From the NCBI GenBank assembly GCA_014649555.1, contig BMTG01000017.1, positions 109,567 to 173,566 on the forward strand: 64,000 nt of DNA, in the 5' to 3' direction. Below the pieces are notes generated by a model, which was not told the DNA's origin, searched no databases, and worked only from the letters and a program-made list of their open reading frames with translations. Below, in pieces: positions 26,727-35,233 of this stretch. A program made the position numbers and the translations under genes. The stretch comes from Streptomyces globisporus. Lineage in GTDB: Bacteria; Actinomycetota; Actinomycetes; Streptomycetales; Streptomycetaceae. Positions within the stretch are counted from its first letter, which is position 1; each line of letters begins with the position of its first letter.

Positions 26727-28241
26727 ATGCCCCTCGCCCCCACCGACAGCGAAGTCTGGTTCCTGACTGGCAGCCAGGCGCTCTACGGCGAAGACACACT
26801 CGCCCAAGTGGCCGCACAGTCACGGCAGATATGCGAGACGATCGCCGACGATGCCGCGGCCGGGCCTGCCGTGCGCATCGTGTGGAAGCCCGTGCTGACC
26901 GAGGCGGACGCGATCCGCCGGATGTGTCTGGACGCCGAGGCGGACGACCGCTGCATCGGTCTCATCGCCTGGATGCACACCTTCTCCCCCGCCAAGATGT
27001 GGATCACCGGCCTCGCCTCCCTGCGGAAACCCCTCCTTCACCTCCACACCCAGGCGAACCGTCGTCTCCCCTGGTCCACGATCGACATGGACTTCATGAA
27101 TCTGAACCAAGCGGCGCACGGAGACCGCGAGTTCGGCCATATCCAGGCGCGTATCGGTGTCGCCCGCAAGACCGTGACCGGGCACGTCTCCTCGCCCGAC
27201 GTGTCCCACCGCATCGCGGCCTGGACGCGGGCCGCCGTCGGACGCGCCGAGTTCGCCCGACTGCGCCTCGCCCGCTTCGGGGACAACATGCGGGATGTCG
27301 CGGTCACTGAAGGCGACAAGGTCGAGGCCCAGTTCAGGTTCGGCACGTCCGTCAACACCTACGGCGTCAACGAGTTGGTGGCGGCCGTGGACGCCGTGGA
27401 CGACAGCACCGTCCTGGAGCTCACCGAGGAGTACGCGGACCGGTACACGCTGGCTCCCGAGCTGCTCCCCGGCAAGGAGCGCCACGCGTCCCTGCGGTAC
27501 GCGGCCCGGATCGAGGCCGGATTGCGCGAATTTCTCACCGACGGCGGCTTCGCCGCGTTCACCACCAACTTCGAAGACCTGGGCGGACTGAGGCAGTTGC
27601 CCGGTCTCGCGGTCCAGCGGCTGATGGCCGACGGTTACGGCTTCGGGGGCGAGGGCGACTGGAAGACCTCGGCACTCCTGCGGGCCACGAAGGCCATGGC
27701 GTACGGACTGCCGGGCGGCACCTCCTTCATGGAGGACTACACCTACGACCTCGCTCCGGACAGCGGGCTCGTCCTCGGGGCGCACATGCTGGAGGTGTGC
27801 CCGTCCCTCGCCGCCACCACGCCCTCCTGCGAGATCCACCCGCTGAGCATCGGCGGGCGGGAGGACCCGGTCCGCCTGGTGTTCGACGCGGCACCCGCCC
27901 CCGGAGTCGTCGTGGGGCTGGCCGACATGGGCTCCCGCTTCCGGCTGGTCGCCAACCGGATCGACGTCGTCGGGCCGCCCGAACCGCTGCCCCTGCTGCC
28001 CGTGGCCCGCGCGGTATGGCGCCCGGAACCCGATCTGCGCACCTCCACGGAGGCGTGGCTGACCGCCGGGGCTCCGCATCACACGGTGCTCACCACCGCC
28101 CTGGGCCGCGAGGAGTTCGAGGATCTGGCCGACATGCTGGCCGTGGAACTCGCGTTCATCGACGCGGACACGACCGTACGCCGCTTCGCCCAGGAACTCC
28201 GCTGGAACCAGGCCTACCACCGACTGGCCGACGCCCTGTGA
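26727..28241 (+). CDS. araA: L-arabinose isomerase
   Basis: A 504-residue enzyme converting L-arabinose to L-ribulose, the first catabolic step, with a Mn-type metal site. The N-terminus [20 protein letters not shown] is diagnostic, followed by [31 protein letters not shown] and the later [20 protein letters not shown] and [11 protein letters not shown]. Length matches the family. The central [13 protein letters not shown] region provides active-site residues. It is the middle gene of araBAD. Confidence 0.96.
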   Translation: MPLAPTDSEVWFLTGSQALYGEDTLAQVAAQSRQICETIADDAAAGPAVRIVWKPVLTEADAIRRMCLDAEADDRCIGLIAWMHTFSPAKMWITGLASLRKPLLHLHTQANRRLPWSTIDMDFMNLNQAAHGDREFGHIQARIGVARKTVTGHVSSPDVSHRIAAWTRAAVGRAEFARLRLARFGDNMRDVAVTEGDKVEAQFRFGTSVNTYGVNELVAAVDAVDDSTVLELTEEYADRYTLAPELLPGKERHASLRYAARIEAGLREFLTDGGFAAFTTNFEDLGGLRQLPGLAVQRLMADGYGFGGEGDWKTSALLRATKAMAYGLPGGTSFMEDYTYDLAPDSGLVLGAHMLEVCPSLAATTPSCEIHPLSIGGREDPVRLVFDAAPAPGVVVGLADMGSRFRLVANRIDVVGPPEPLPLLPVARAVWRPEPDLRTSTEAWLTAGAPHHTVLTTALGREEFEDLADMLAVELAFIDADTTVRRFAQELRWNQAYHRLADAL

Positions 28242-28291
28242 GCGGCACCGGCCGAGCGACCCTTCCCCCACCCCGGCCAGGAGGCCCCGCC

Positions 28292-29005
28292 ATGTCCCGC
28301 TCCGCTTTCGCTTCGCTGCGCGGCGAGGTCCTGGCCGCCAATCTGCGCATCCCCGAAGCACGCCTGGCCACCCTGACCTGGGGCAACGTGAGTGGCGTCG
28401 ACCGGGAGGCCGGCGTGTTCGTCATCAAGCCGTCGGGGGTGCCGTACGACCGGCTGAGCGTGGAGCATCTCGTCGTCGTCGCCCTGGACGACGGCCGGGT
28501 GGTCGAGGGGGACCTGCGTCCCTCGACGGACACCGAGACGCACCGGAGCCTCTACCGGGCCTTCCCGTCGATCGGCGGGGTCACGCACACCCACTCCCCG
28601 CACGCCGTGGCCTTCGCCCAGGCTCGCCGCCCGATCCCGGTGCTCGGCACGACGCACGCGGACACCTTCGACGGCCCGGTCCCGGTCACGGAGCCGCTCA
28701 GCGCCGAACAGTGCGCGGCCGACTACGAGTTCAACACCGGGCAGGTCATCGTGGACCTGCTCGAAGGCGACGACGACCGGGCCCGGACGGTGCCCGCCGC
28801 CCTCGTCGCGCACCACGGGCCCTTCACCTGGGGCGCGGACGCCGATGCCTCGCTGGAGCACGCGGTGATCTGCGAGGCGGTCGCGGAGATGGCGCTGCAC
28901 ACGCTCTCCCTGGGGGCCGCGCAGCCGCCCCAGCATCTGCTGGACCGCCACTTCACCCGTAAACACGGCGCGGGAGCCTATTACGGCAATCCCGGGGCCG
29001 TGTGA
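28292..29005 (+). CDS. araD: L-ribulose-5-phosphate 4-epimerase
   Basis: A 237-residue class II aldolase-fold enzyme that converts L-ribulose 5-phosphate to D-xylulose 5-phosphate, feeding the pentose phosphate pathway. It has the substrate loop TWGNVSGVDR, PSGVPYD, the metal ligands in THTHSPHAVAFAQ and ALVAHHGPFTWG, and the C-terminal RHFTRKHGAGAYYG. The ATG follows a CAGGAGG site. The reading frame is open upstream into araA in another frame, but coding begins here. It completes the arabinose pathway. Confidence 0.95.
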   Translation: MSRSAFASLRGEVLAANLRIPEARLATLTWGNVSGVDREAGVFVIKPSGVPYDRLSVEHLVVVALDDGRVVEGDLRPSTDTETHRSLYRAFPSIGGVTHTHSPHAVAFAQARRPIPVLGTTHADTFDGPVPVTEPLSAEQCAADYEFNTGQVIVDLLEGDDDRARTVPAALVAHHGPFTWGADADASLEHAVICEAVAEMALHTLSLGAAQPPQHLLDRHFTRKHGAGAYYGNPGAV

Positions 29006-29210
29006 CCCGGTGGGCGGGGGATTTCGGGCGCAGTGCCGGGATTTCGGGGGTGGCTCCGGGACTTCGGGCCGTACGTGATCCGGCGGAAGCTGAGGTGAAC
29101 GGCGCGCCGCGGGGGGCGTGAGGGTGTCGGAGCAGTGCCCCGTTCGCCATCCCTCGCGCCCTGCCGGGGGGTCGGTGGGGCGGCGACGATGATCCGGACC
29201 TGATCGGCAA

Positions 29211-29230
29211 GACACCCTCCAGGGGGTGTC
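29211..29230. promoter_or_regulatory. Inverted repeat upstream of the MfnB-like gene
   Basis: GACACCC and GGGTGTC (29211-29217 and 29224-29230) around a six-base centre, 20 bases before the TTG start and just ahead of its GGAAGGA ribosome site. It could be an operator or an mRNA hairpin. Further upstream (29013-29070) three imperfect GGGATTTCGGG-type motifs recur at ~20-base spacing. Confidence 0.45.
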
Positions 29231-29250
29231 CGCGGTGGAAGGAATCCACG

Positions 29251-30003
29251 TTGCTGCTGCTCATCTCCCCGGACGGCGTCGAGGAAGCCCTCGCGTGCGC
29301 GAAGGCGGCGGACCATCTCGACATCGTCGATGTGAAGAAGCCCGACGAGGGCTCGCTCGGCGCGAACTTCCCCTGGGTCATCCGGGAGATCCGCGGGGCG
29401 GTCCCGGCGGACAAGCCGGTGTCGGCGACGGTCGGAGACGTCCCGTACAAGCCCGGCACGGTGGCGCAGGCGGCGCTCGGCGCGGCGGTCTCCGGAGCCA
29501 CCTACATCAAGGTCGGCCTCTACGGGTGCACGACGCCCGACCAGGCCATCGAGGTGATGCGCGGAGTGGTCCGGGCCGTCAAGGACTTCCGGCCGGACGC
29601 GTTCGTCGTCGCATCGGGCTATGCCGACGCCCACCGGATCGGCTGTGTGAGCCCGCTCGCGCTGCCCGACATCGCCCGCCGCTCCGGCTCCGACGCGGCG
29701 ATGCTCGACACCGCGATCAAGGACGGGACCCGGCTGTTCGACCATGTGCCACCGGAAGCCTGCGGGGAGTTCGTCCGGCTGGCCCACGACGCCGGGCTGC
29801 TCGCCGCACTCGCGGGCAGCGTGAAGCGGGAGGATCTCGCCCTGCTGACCCGGATCGGGACGGACATCGTCGGCGTACGCGGGGCGGTTTGCGAAGGGGG
29901 CGACCGCAATGCGGGGCGGATCCAGCCGCGGTTGGTGGCCGAGTTCCGGGCGGAGATGGACCGGCACGCCCGGGAACACGCGGCGACCCCGGCGGCGAGC
30001 TGA
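29251..30003 (+). CDS. MfnB-like (5-formylfuran-3-yl)methyl phosphate synthase
   Basis: A 250-residue DUF556/MfnB-family protein. In methanogens MfnB makes the furan phosphate precursor of methanofuran from two glyceraldehyde 3-phosphate. The catalytic set known from the archaeal enzyme is visible with constant offset: Lys29 ([18 protein letters not shown]), Lys87 ([10 protein letters not shown]), Asp153 and Lys157 ([14 protein letters not shown]). The start is TTG with GGAAGGA upstream. Streptomyces has no methanofuran, so a furan metabolite or signal is a reasonable but unproven guess. First gene of a cluster with two dehydrogenases. Confidence 0.82.
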   Translation: MLLLISPDGVEEALACAKAADHLDIVDVKKPDEGSLGANFPWVIREIRGAVPADKPVSATVGDVPYKPGTVAQAALGAAVSGATYIKVGLYGCTTPDQAIEVMRGVVRAVKDFRPDAFVVASGYADAHRIGCVSPLALPDIARRSGSDAAMLDTAIKDGTRLFDHVPPEACGEFVRLAHDAGLLAALAGSVKREDLALLTRIGTDIVGVRGAVCEGGDRNAGRIQPRLVAEFRAEMDRHAREHAATPAAS

Positions 30004-30011
30004 CCGCCGGC

Positions 30012-31421
30012 GTGGCGCCGTATCAGCCCGGCCCCGCCCCCGCAGCCGCCGGTGAGCGCTTCTCCGTGCTCGACCCGGCGACGGGCGAGGCCTTCGACGA
30101 GGCTCCCGACCAGCGGGCCCAGGAGCTGGACGTGGCGGTCCGCCGGGCCCACGAGGCCTGGCGGAGCTGGCGGTCCGACCCCGCCGCCCGTGCCGCCGCC
30201 CTGCTCGCGTCGGCCGACGCCGTGGAGGCCGCCGGGCCGGAGCTCGCGCCCCTACTCACCCGCGAGCAGGGCAAACCCCTGACCGAGTCGTACGCGGAGA
30301 TCGCCCGCACGGCGGCCCGGCTGCGGTGGTTCGCCGCGTCGGCCCCCGAGCCCCGGACGATTCAGGACGGGCGGGCCGTGCACAGCGAGATCCGCTGGCG
30401 GTCGCTCGGGCCCGTCGCCGCCATCGTCCCGTGGAACTTTCCGCTCCAGCTCGCCTCGGCGAAATTCGCGCCCGCGCTCGCCGCGGGCAACACGGTGGTG
30501 CTCAAGCCCTCCCCCTTCACGCCGTTGGCCACCCGGCTGCTGGGGTCCGTCCTGTCCGCCGCCCTGCCCGAGGGCGTGCTGACGATGATCACCGGTCGCG
30601 AACCCCTCGGCGCGCTCCTCGCCTCCCACCCGGGGATCCGCCATGTGACGTTCACGGGTTCGGTCCCCACCGGGCGGGCCGTCGCTGCGGGCGCGGCGTC
30701 CGGCCTCGCCCGCATCACCCTGGAGCTGGGGGGCAACGACGCCGCGATCCTGCTGGACGACGTGGACGTGGAGCGGATCGCGGACCGGCTGTTCTGGGCG
30801 GCGTTCCGCAACTGCGGCCAGGTCTGCATGGCGGTCAAACGCGTCTACGCCCCCGCCCGGCTCCACGACCGGGTGGTGGAGGCCCTGGCGGCACGGGCGA
30901 AGGCGGTGGTCGTCGGCGCGGGCCTCGACCCGGGTACGGAACTGGGGCCGCTCAACAACGCCACCCAGCTGGCCCGGGTGGAGCGGTACACGGCGAGGGC
31001 CCTCGCGGACGGGGCCAGGGCCGCGGCCGGGGGCCACCGGCTGGACCGGCCGGGCTGGTTCCACGCCCCGACCGTTCTGACCGATGTCCCGCCCGACAGC
31101 CCGGTGGTGACGGAGGAGCAGTTCGGTCCGGTCCTGCCGGTGCTGCCGTACGGGCGCGTCGACGAGGCCGTCGACGCGGCCAACGCCACCCGCTTCGGGC
31201 TGGGCGGCTCGGTGTGGGGAACGGACCTGGACCGGGCCGAGGCGGTGGCCGGCCGACTGGAGTGCGGGACGGTGTGGATCAACCACCACGCCGAACTCTC
31301 CCTCGCCCAGCCCTTCGCCGGGGTCAAGGAGAGCGGCGTCGGCGTCGCGGGCGGGCCGTGGGGGCTGTACGGCAACCTCAGCCCCTTTGTCGTACACCGC
31401 CCCCTGGAGGACCGGCCATGA
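30012..31421 (+). CDS. NAD(P)-dependent aldehyde dehydrogenase
   Basis: A 469-residue aldehyde dehydrogenase that oxidises an aldehyde to its acid. Visible are PWNFPLQLASAKFAPALAAG (cofactor site), FTGSVPTGRAV, ITLELGGNDAAILLDD with the general-base Glu, and NCGQVCMAVKRVY with the catalytic Cys. GTG eight bases after the MfnB-like stop is chosen; the frame is open further upstream in antiphase to that gene. The end overlaps the next start by four bases (ATGA). A furan aldehyde from the upstream enzyme is a plausible substrate, by context only. Confidence 0.9.
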   Translation: MAPYQPGPAPAAAGERFSVLDPATGEAFDEAPDQRAQELDVAVRRAHEAWRSWRSDPAARAAALLASADAVEAAGPELAPLLTREQGKPLTESYAEIARTAARLRWFAASAPEPRTIQDGRAVHSEIRWRSLGPVAAIVPWNFPLQLASAKFAPALAAGNTVVLKPSPFTPLATRLLGSVLSAALPEGVLTMITGREPLGALLASHPGIRHVTFTGSVPTGRAVAAGAASGLARITLELGGNDAAILLDDVDVERIADRLFWAAFRNCGQVCMAVKRVYAPARLHDRVVEALAARAKAVVVGAGLDPGTELGPLNNATQLARVERYTARALADGARAAAGGHRLDRPGWFHAPTVLTDVPPDSPVVTEEQFGPVLPVLPYGRVDEAVDAANATRFGLGGSVWGTDLDRAEAVAGRLECGTVWINHHAELSLAQPFAGVKESGVGVAGGPWGLYGNLSPFVVHRPLEDRP

Positions 31422-32506
31422 GGTTCGACGCCGCGGTGCTGCGTTCGTACGAGGACCCGTTCGCCGTCGAGGAGGTGATCCTGAACGCGGGGCCGGACGA
31501 CGGCGAGGTGCTGGTCCGCATCGCGGGGTGCGGTATGTGCCGGACCGATCTCGCCGTCAGGCGCTCGGCGGGCCGCTCCCCGCTGCCCGCGGTGCTCGGC
31601 CACGAGGGGGCCGGGGTGGTGGTCGAGACGGGCGGGCCGGACACCGGGCTGAGCCCCGGCGACCACGTCGTGCTGAGCTTCGACTCCTGCGGGCACTGCC
31701 GGAGTTGTCTCGGCGCGGCCCCCGCCTACTGCGACGATTTCGCCGCGCTCAACCTCTTCGGGGGACGCGCCGAGAACGCGACGCGGTTCACCGTCGCGGC
31801 CGGGGGCACGCTGGCACCGCGGTGGTTCGGCCAGTCCTCGTTCGCCGCGTACGCGATGGTCCCGGCCCGCAACGCCGTGCGGGTCGACCCCGCGCTCCCG
31901 CTCGAACTGCTCGGCCCGCTCGGCTGCGGCTTCCTCACCGGCGCCGGGGCGGTCCTCAACTCCTTCGGCGCGGGCCCCGGCGACACGGTCGCGGTCTTCG
32001 GCGCCGGAGCGGTCGGACTGGCGGCGGTCATGGCGGCCACCGCCGCCGGGGCGGTCGTCGTGGCGGTCGACCGGCACCCCGAACGGCTGTCCCTCGCCGA
32101 GAAGTTCGGCGCGATCCCGCTGCCCGCCGCCTCGGGCGACCTGCCCGGCCGCATCCACCGGCTCACCGACGGCGGCGCGCGGTTCGCCCTCGACACCACG
32201 GGCTCCGCCCCGCTGATCAACGACGCGCTCCGGTCGCTGCGCCCGAGGGGCCGCCTCGGCCTGGTGGCCCGCCTGCACACCGAACTCCCGCTGCAAACGG
32301 GGACCTTGGACCGGGGCCGGAGCATCTCCCACATCTGCGAGGGGGACGCGGTCCCGGCCCTGATGATCCCCCGGCTGACCGGGCTGTGGCAGGCCGGGCG
32401 GTTCCCCTTCGACCAGCTGATCCGTACGTACCCGCTCGCCGGCATCAACGAGGCCGAGGCGGACTGCGAGGCGGGCCGCGTGGTGAAGCCGGTGCTGATC
32501 CCGTAA
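31418..32506 (+). CDS. Zinc alcohol dehydrogenase (aryl-alcohol/geraniol type)
   Basis: A 362-residue medium-chain dehydrogenase/reductase. The catalytic zinc site is CGMCRTDLAVR (Cys plus Asp) and GHEGAGVV. A Cys-rich lobe (SCGHCRSCLGAAPAYC) supplies the structural zinc. The cofactor motif is VAVFGAGAVGLAAVMAA, followed by VAVDRHPERL, an Asp suggesting NAD rather than NADP. The closest style is benzyl-alcohol or geraniol dehydrogenase. Its ATG overlaps the aldehyde dehydrogenase stop, so the two probably act in sequence: alcohol to aldehyde to acid. Confidence 0.9.
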   Translation: MRFDAAVLRSYEDPFAVEEVILNAGPDDGEVLVRIAGCGMCRTDLAVRRSAGRSPLPAVLGHEGAGVVVETGGPDTGLSPGDHVVLSFDSCGHCRSCLGAAPAYCDDFAALNLFGGRAENATRFTVAAGGTLAPRWFGQSSFAAYAMVPARNAVRVDPALPLELLGPLGCGFLTGAGAVLNSFGAGPGDTVAVFGAGAVGLAAVMAATAAGAVVVAVDRHPERLSLAEKFGAIPLPAASGDLPGRIHRLTDGGARFALDTTGSAPLINDALRSLRPRGRLGLVARLHTELPLQTGTLDRGRSISHICEGDAVPALMIPRLTGLWQAGRFPFDQLIRTYPLAGINEAEADCEAGRVVKPVLIP

Positions 32507-32567
32507 TCCGCACACATGCCGCGCACCACGCGTTTCCCCGCCCTCGATGCCTATCAAAGGAGTACAC

Positions 32568-33506
32568 ATGGTCGACACGGCACATCGGAACACCGACGGC
32601 ACCGGTGTGGAGGGCGTGGCAGGAGGGGTCGGGGTGACCGCGCTCCTGGTCGCGGCGGCGCGGGCGCTGGAGACCCACCGTCCCGACAGCCTGGCCCGGG
32701 ACGTCTACGCGGAGCACTTCGTCCGCGCGGCCCCGGCGTCCGCCGACTGGCCGGTCCACCCACGGGAGGTCCCGGGCGGGGAGGCGAACCCCCTGTGGGG
32801 CCGGTTCGCCCGGTACTTCGGGCTGCGGACACGCGTCCTCGACGACTTCCTCCTCCGGTCGGTACGGGTCGGCGGCGCCCGCCAAGTCGTCCTGGTCGGA
32901 GCGGGGTTGGACGCACGGGCGTTCCGGCTCGACTGGCCTCCCGGCTGCGTGGTCTTCGAGATCGACCGGGAGGAGGTGCTGGCCTTCAAGCACCGGGTGC
33001 TCGGCGGTCTTCCGGCCACCCCGAAGGCGGCGCGCGTCCCGGTCCCGATGGATCTCCGCGCCGACTGGGCCGACGCGCTGCCCGGCGTCGGCTTCGACCC
33101 GGCCGCGCCGAGCGTCTGGCTGGTCGAGGGGCTGCTGTTCTACCTGCCGCCGGCCGCCGAGACCTACCTCATCGACACGGTGGACGGGCTGAGCGCGGGG
33201 GGAAGCGCGCTGGCCTTCGAGGTCAAGCTGGAGAAGGACCTGCTGGAGTACCGCGACAGCCCGCTGTACACGGCCACGAGGGACCAGATCGGCATCGACC
33301 TGCTGGACCTGTTCGACCTGGCTCCCCGCCCCGACTCGGCGGGCCGTCTGACGGACCGCGGCTGGTCCACCTCGGTCCACACCCCCTTCGACTTCACCCG
33401 CCTGCACGGACGCGGCCCCCTGCCCGAACCGAACGACGCGCTGGCGGGCAACCGGTGGGTGTTCGCGGACAAGCCGCGCCCCGCCGGTACCGGAATCGAA
33501 GGGTGA
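32568..33506 (+). CDS. Class I SAM-dependent methyltransferase (TIGR00027-like)
   Basis: A 312-residue methyltransferase of the leucine-carboxyl-methyltransferase-like group common in actinobacteria. The family start GVGVTALLVAAARALETHRP is present, then the SAM motif VVLVGAGLDARAFRLDWP, the acidic VFEIDRE and VWLVEGLLFYLPP. The start is ATG with AAAGGAG upstream, seven codons inside the open frame. Relatives methylate small carboxylic acids or hydroxyls in secondary metabolism. It lies between the furan-type cluster and the repeat-peptide operon and could serve either. Confidence 0.85.
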   Translation: MVDTAHRNTDGTGVEGVAGGVGVTALLVAAARALETHRPDSLARDVYAEHFVRAAPASADWPVHPREVPGGEANPLWGRFARYFGLRTRVLDDFLLRSVRVGGARQVVLVGAGLDARAFRLDWPPGCVVFEIDREEVLAFKHRVLGGLPATPKAARVPVPMDLRADWADALPGVGFDPAAPSVWLVEGLLFYLPPAAETYLIDTVDGLSAGGSALAFEVKLEKDLLEYRDSPLYTATRDQIGIDLLDLFDLAPRPDSAGRLTDRGWSTSVHTPFDFTRLHGRGPLPEPNDALAGNRWVFADKPRPAGTGIEG

Positions 33507-33611
33507 GCTCCGGCATTCGGACGACTCCGCACCGCTCGAATCGATGTTTTCCAGCCACAGAGATACGGTGATTACTGGCCATTTCAGTGCAGATCGACGT
33601 CCCGGCGACCA

Positions 33612-33633
33612 GGTTTCCGGACAGCGGGAAACC
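33612..33633. promoter_or_regulatory. Inverted repeat before the repeat-peptide gene
   Basis: GGTTTCC (33612-33618) and GGAAACC (33627-33633) flank an eight-base centre in the untranslated region 33 bases ahead of the repeat-peptide ATG. Operator or leader hairpin; no regulator is adjacent. Confidence 0.4.
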
Positions 33634-33665
33634 ATCGTCCCCGTGGTGTGATCCCAGGAGGAATG

Positions 33666-34007
33666 ATGACCGAGCACGACGCGAGCGGAGCCGAGGGACC
33701 TGCGGACGGTGGAGCGGCGGGTACGCCCGGCGTCCACGACGGCGGAGCGGACGGCGGAGCCGAGGGGCCCGCGGACGGCGGGGCGGCCGGCACCCCGGGT
33801 GTCCACGACGGCGGCGCGGACGGCGGAGCCGAGGGGCCCGCGGACGGTGGAGCGGCCGGTGAGCCCGGCGTCCACGACGGCGGGGCCGACGGTGGCGCGG
33901 ACGGCGGAGCCGAAGGGCCTGCCGACGGCGGGGCAGCCGGAACGCCCGGCGTCCACGACGGCGGAGCCGACGGTGGCGCCGACGGCGGGGCCGGCAGCGG
34001 CTCTTGA
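33666..34007 (+). CDS. Repeat peptide, candidate substrate or RiPP-like precursor
   Basis: I do not recognise a family. The 113-residue product is an eight-residue leader (MTEHDASG), four near-identical repeats and a short AGSGS tail. Units 1 and 2 are 23 residues (AEGPADGGAAGTPGVHDGGA plus DGG); units 3 and 4 are 27, with an extra ADGG; unit 3 has Glu for Thr. Composition is almost only Gly, Ala, Asp, Glu, Pro, Val, His; each unit has one His in GVHDGG. No Cys, Lys or aromatic residue. ATG is fixed by AGGAGG four bases upstream. The stop overlaps the TTG of a JmjC oxygenase (TTGA), so this is probably its substrate. Confidence 0.75.
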   Translation: MTEHDASGAEGPADGGAAGTPGVHDGGADGGAEGPADGGAAGTPGVHDGGADGGAEGPADGGAAGEPGVHDGGADGGADGGAEGPADGGAAGTPGVHDGGADGGADGGAGSGS

Positions 34008-35233
34008 GCCTCTCCAGCACCGAGGTCCAGGATTCCGGCGCGCGTGAAGGCGCCGGAATCCTGGAATCCCGGCTGACCGGGCTCGGCCGGGAGGAATTCG
34101 CCCGCGACGTCTGGGCACGGACAGCGTCACTGACGCGCCGCGCGAGCGATTTCTCGGACGTCTTCTCCACGTCCGCCGTGGACGAGCTGATCTCCCGCCG
34201 CGGGGTTCGTACGCCGTTCCTCCGGGTCGCCAAGGACGGCGCCACGCTTCCGTCGTCGTCCTTCACCGCACCCGCCGGAGTGGGGGCGACCGTCGCCGAC
34301 CAGCTCGACGACACGGCCCTGTGGCGTGCGTTCGCCGACGGTGCCACGCTCGTGCTGCAGGCGCTGCACCGCACCTGGGAGCCGGTGGCGGACCTGGTCT
34401 CCGGGCTGAGTACGGAGCTGGGTCATCCCGTACAGGCGAACGCCTATGTCACCCCGCCGCAGAACCGCGGGTTCGACGCGCACTACGACGTGCACGACGT
34501 GTTCGTCCTCCAGATCGAGGGGGCGAAGCGGTGGGTGATCCACGAGCCCGTTCTGCCGGATCCGTTGCGCGATCAGCCGTGGACGGATCACCGTGCGGCC
34601 GTCGCCGACCGTGCCGCGCGCGGCACGCCCCATCTGGACACGGTGCTCCGCCCCGGCGATGTGCTCTACCTGCCGCGCGGCTGGCTGCACGCGGCGCAGG
34701 CCCAGGGGGAGGTCTCGATCCATCTGACGCTGGGGGTCCACGCCTGGACCCGCTACGCACTGGCCGAGCATCTGACCCGGGCCGCCCTCGCGGCACTGGG
34801 CGAGGATCCGTCCATGCGCCGCTCCCTCCCCCTGGCGGGGCCGGAGGGACCAGGTGGTGCGGACGGTACGGACGGCGTCCTGGACCTGGTCCGTGAGCGC
34901 CTGCTGGGCGCCGTCGCGGAGGCCGACCCCGCCCCGCTGTTCCACCGCGCCCGCCGGTCCCAGGCCCGCCCGGCACCACTGGGGCCGGTGGCCCAGCTCG
35001 CCGCTCTGAGCGGCCTCGCGACGACCTCACCCGTACGGCTGCGGAAGGCGCTGGAGCCCCGGCTGGAGGGAACACGCCTGTTCACCCGTGTGGGGTACCT
35101 CGACTTCCCGGAAGCCGATCTCCTACCCGTGGCCCGGCTGCTCGACGGCCGGGTGCGCACCGCCGGCGACCTCGGCCTCGCACTCGCCGGGCGGCTGCTG
35201 CGGGCGGGCGTCCTGGTGCCCGCGGACCGGTGA
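34004..35233 (+). CDS. JmjC/cupin Fe(II)- and 2-oxoglutarate-dependent oxygenase
   Basis: A 409-residue protein of the YcfD/NO66-like JmjC group, enzymes that hydroxylate Arg or His side chains in ribosomal and other proteins. Iron ligands are His160 and Asp162 in DAHYDVHDVFVLQIEG and His240 in GEVSIHLTLG, with the supporting RPGDVLYLPRGWLHAA. A C-terminal ~130-residue helical or winged region follows, as in ribosomal oxygenases. The start is TTG overlapping the repeat-peptide stop by four bases; its own stop overlaps the next GTG by four bases. Hydroxylation of the repeated His or Asp in the upstream peptide is my inference. Confidence 0.88.
   Translation: MSLSSTEVQDSGAREGAGILESRLTGLGREEFARDVWARTASLTRRASDFSDVFSTSAVDELISRRGVRTPFLRVAKDGATLPSSSFTAPAGVGATVADQLDDTALWRAFADGATLVLQALHRTWEPVADLVSGLSTELGHPVQANAYVTPPQNRGFDAHYDVHDVFVLQIEGAKRWVIHEPVLPDPLRDQPWTDHRAAVADRAARGTPHLDTVLRPGDVLYLPRGWLHAAQAQGEVSIHLTLGVHAWTRYALAEHLTRAALAALGEDPSMRRSLPLAGPEGPGGADGTDGVLDLVRERLLGAVAEADPAPLFHRARRSQARPAPLGPVAQLAALSGLATTSPVRLRKALEPRLEGTRLFTRVGYLDFPEADLLPVARLLDGRVRTAGDLGLALAGRLLRAGVLVPADR

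Noticed and set aside
33648-33662. Earlier GTG start for the repeat peptide
   Set aside because: It would place the AGGAGG site inside the coding region; the ATG at 33666 has correct spacing.
33690-33989. The repeats as a CRISPR array or noncoding minisatellite
   Set aside because: Units are direct repeats without spacers, lengths are multiples of three, the frame is open throughout, and the stop is fused to the next gene's start.
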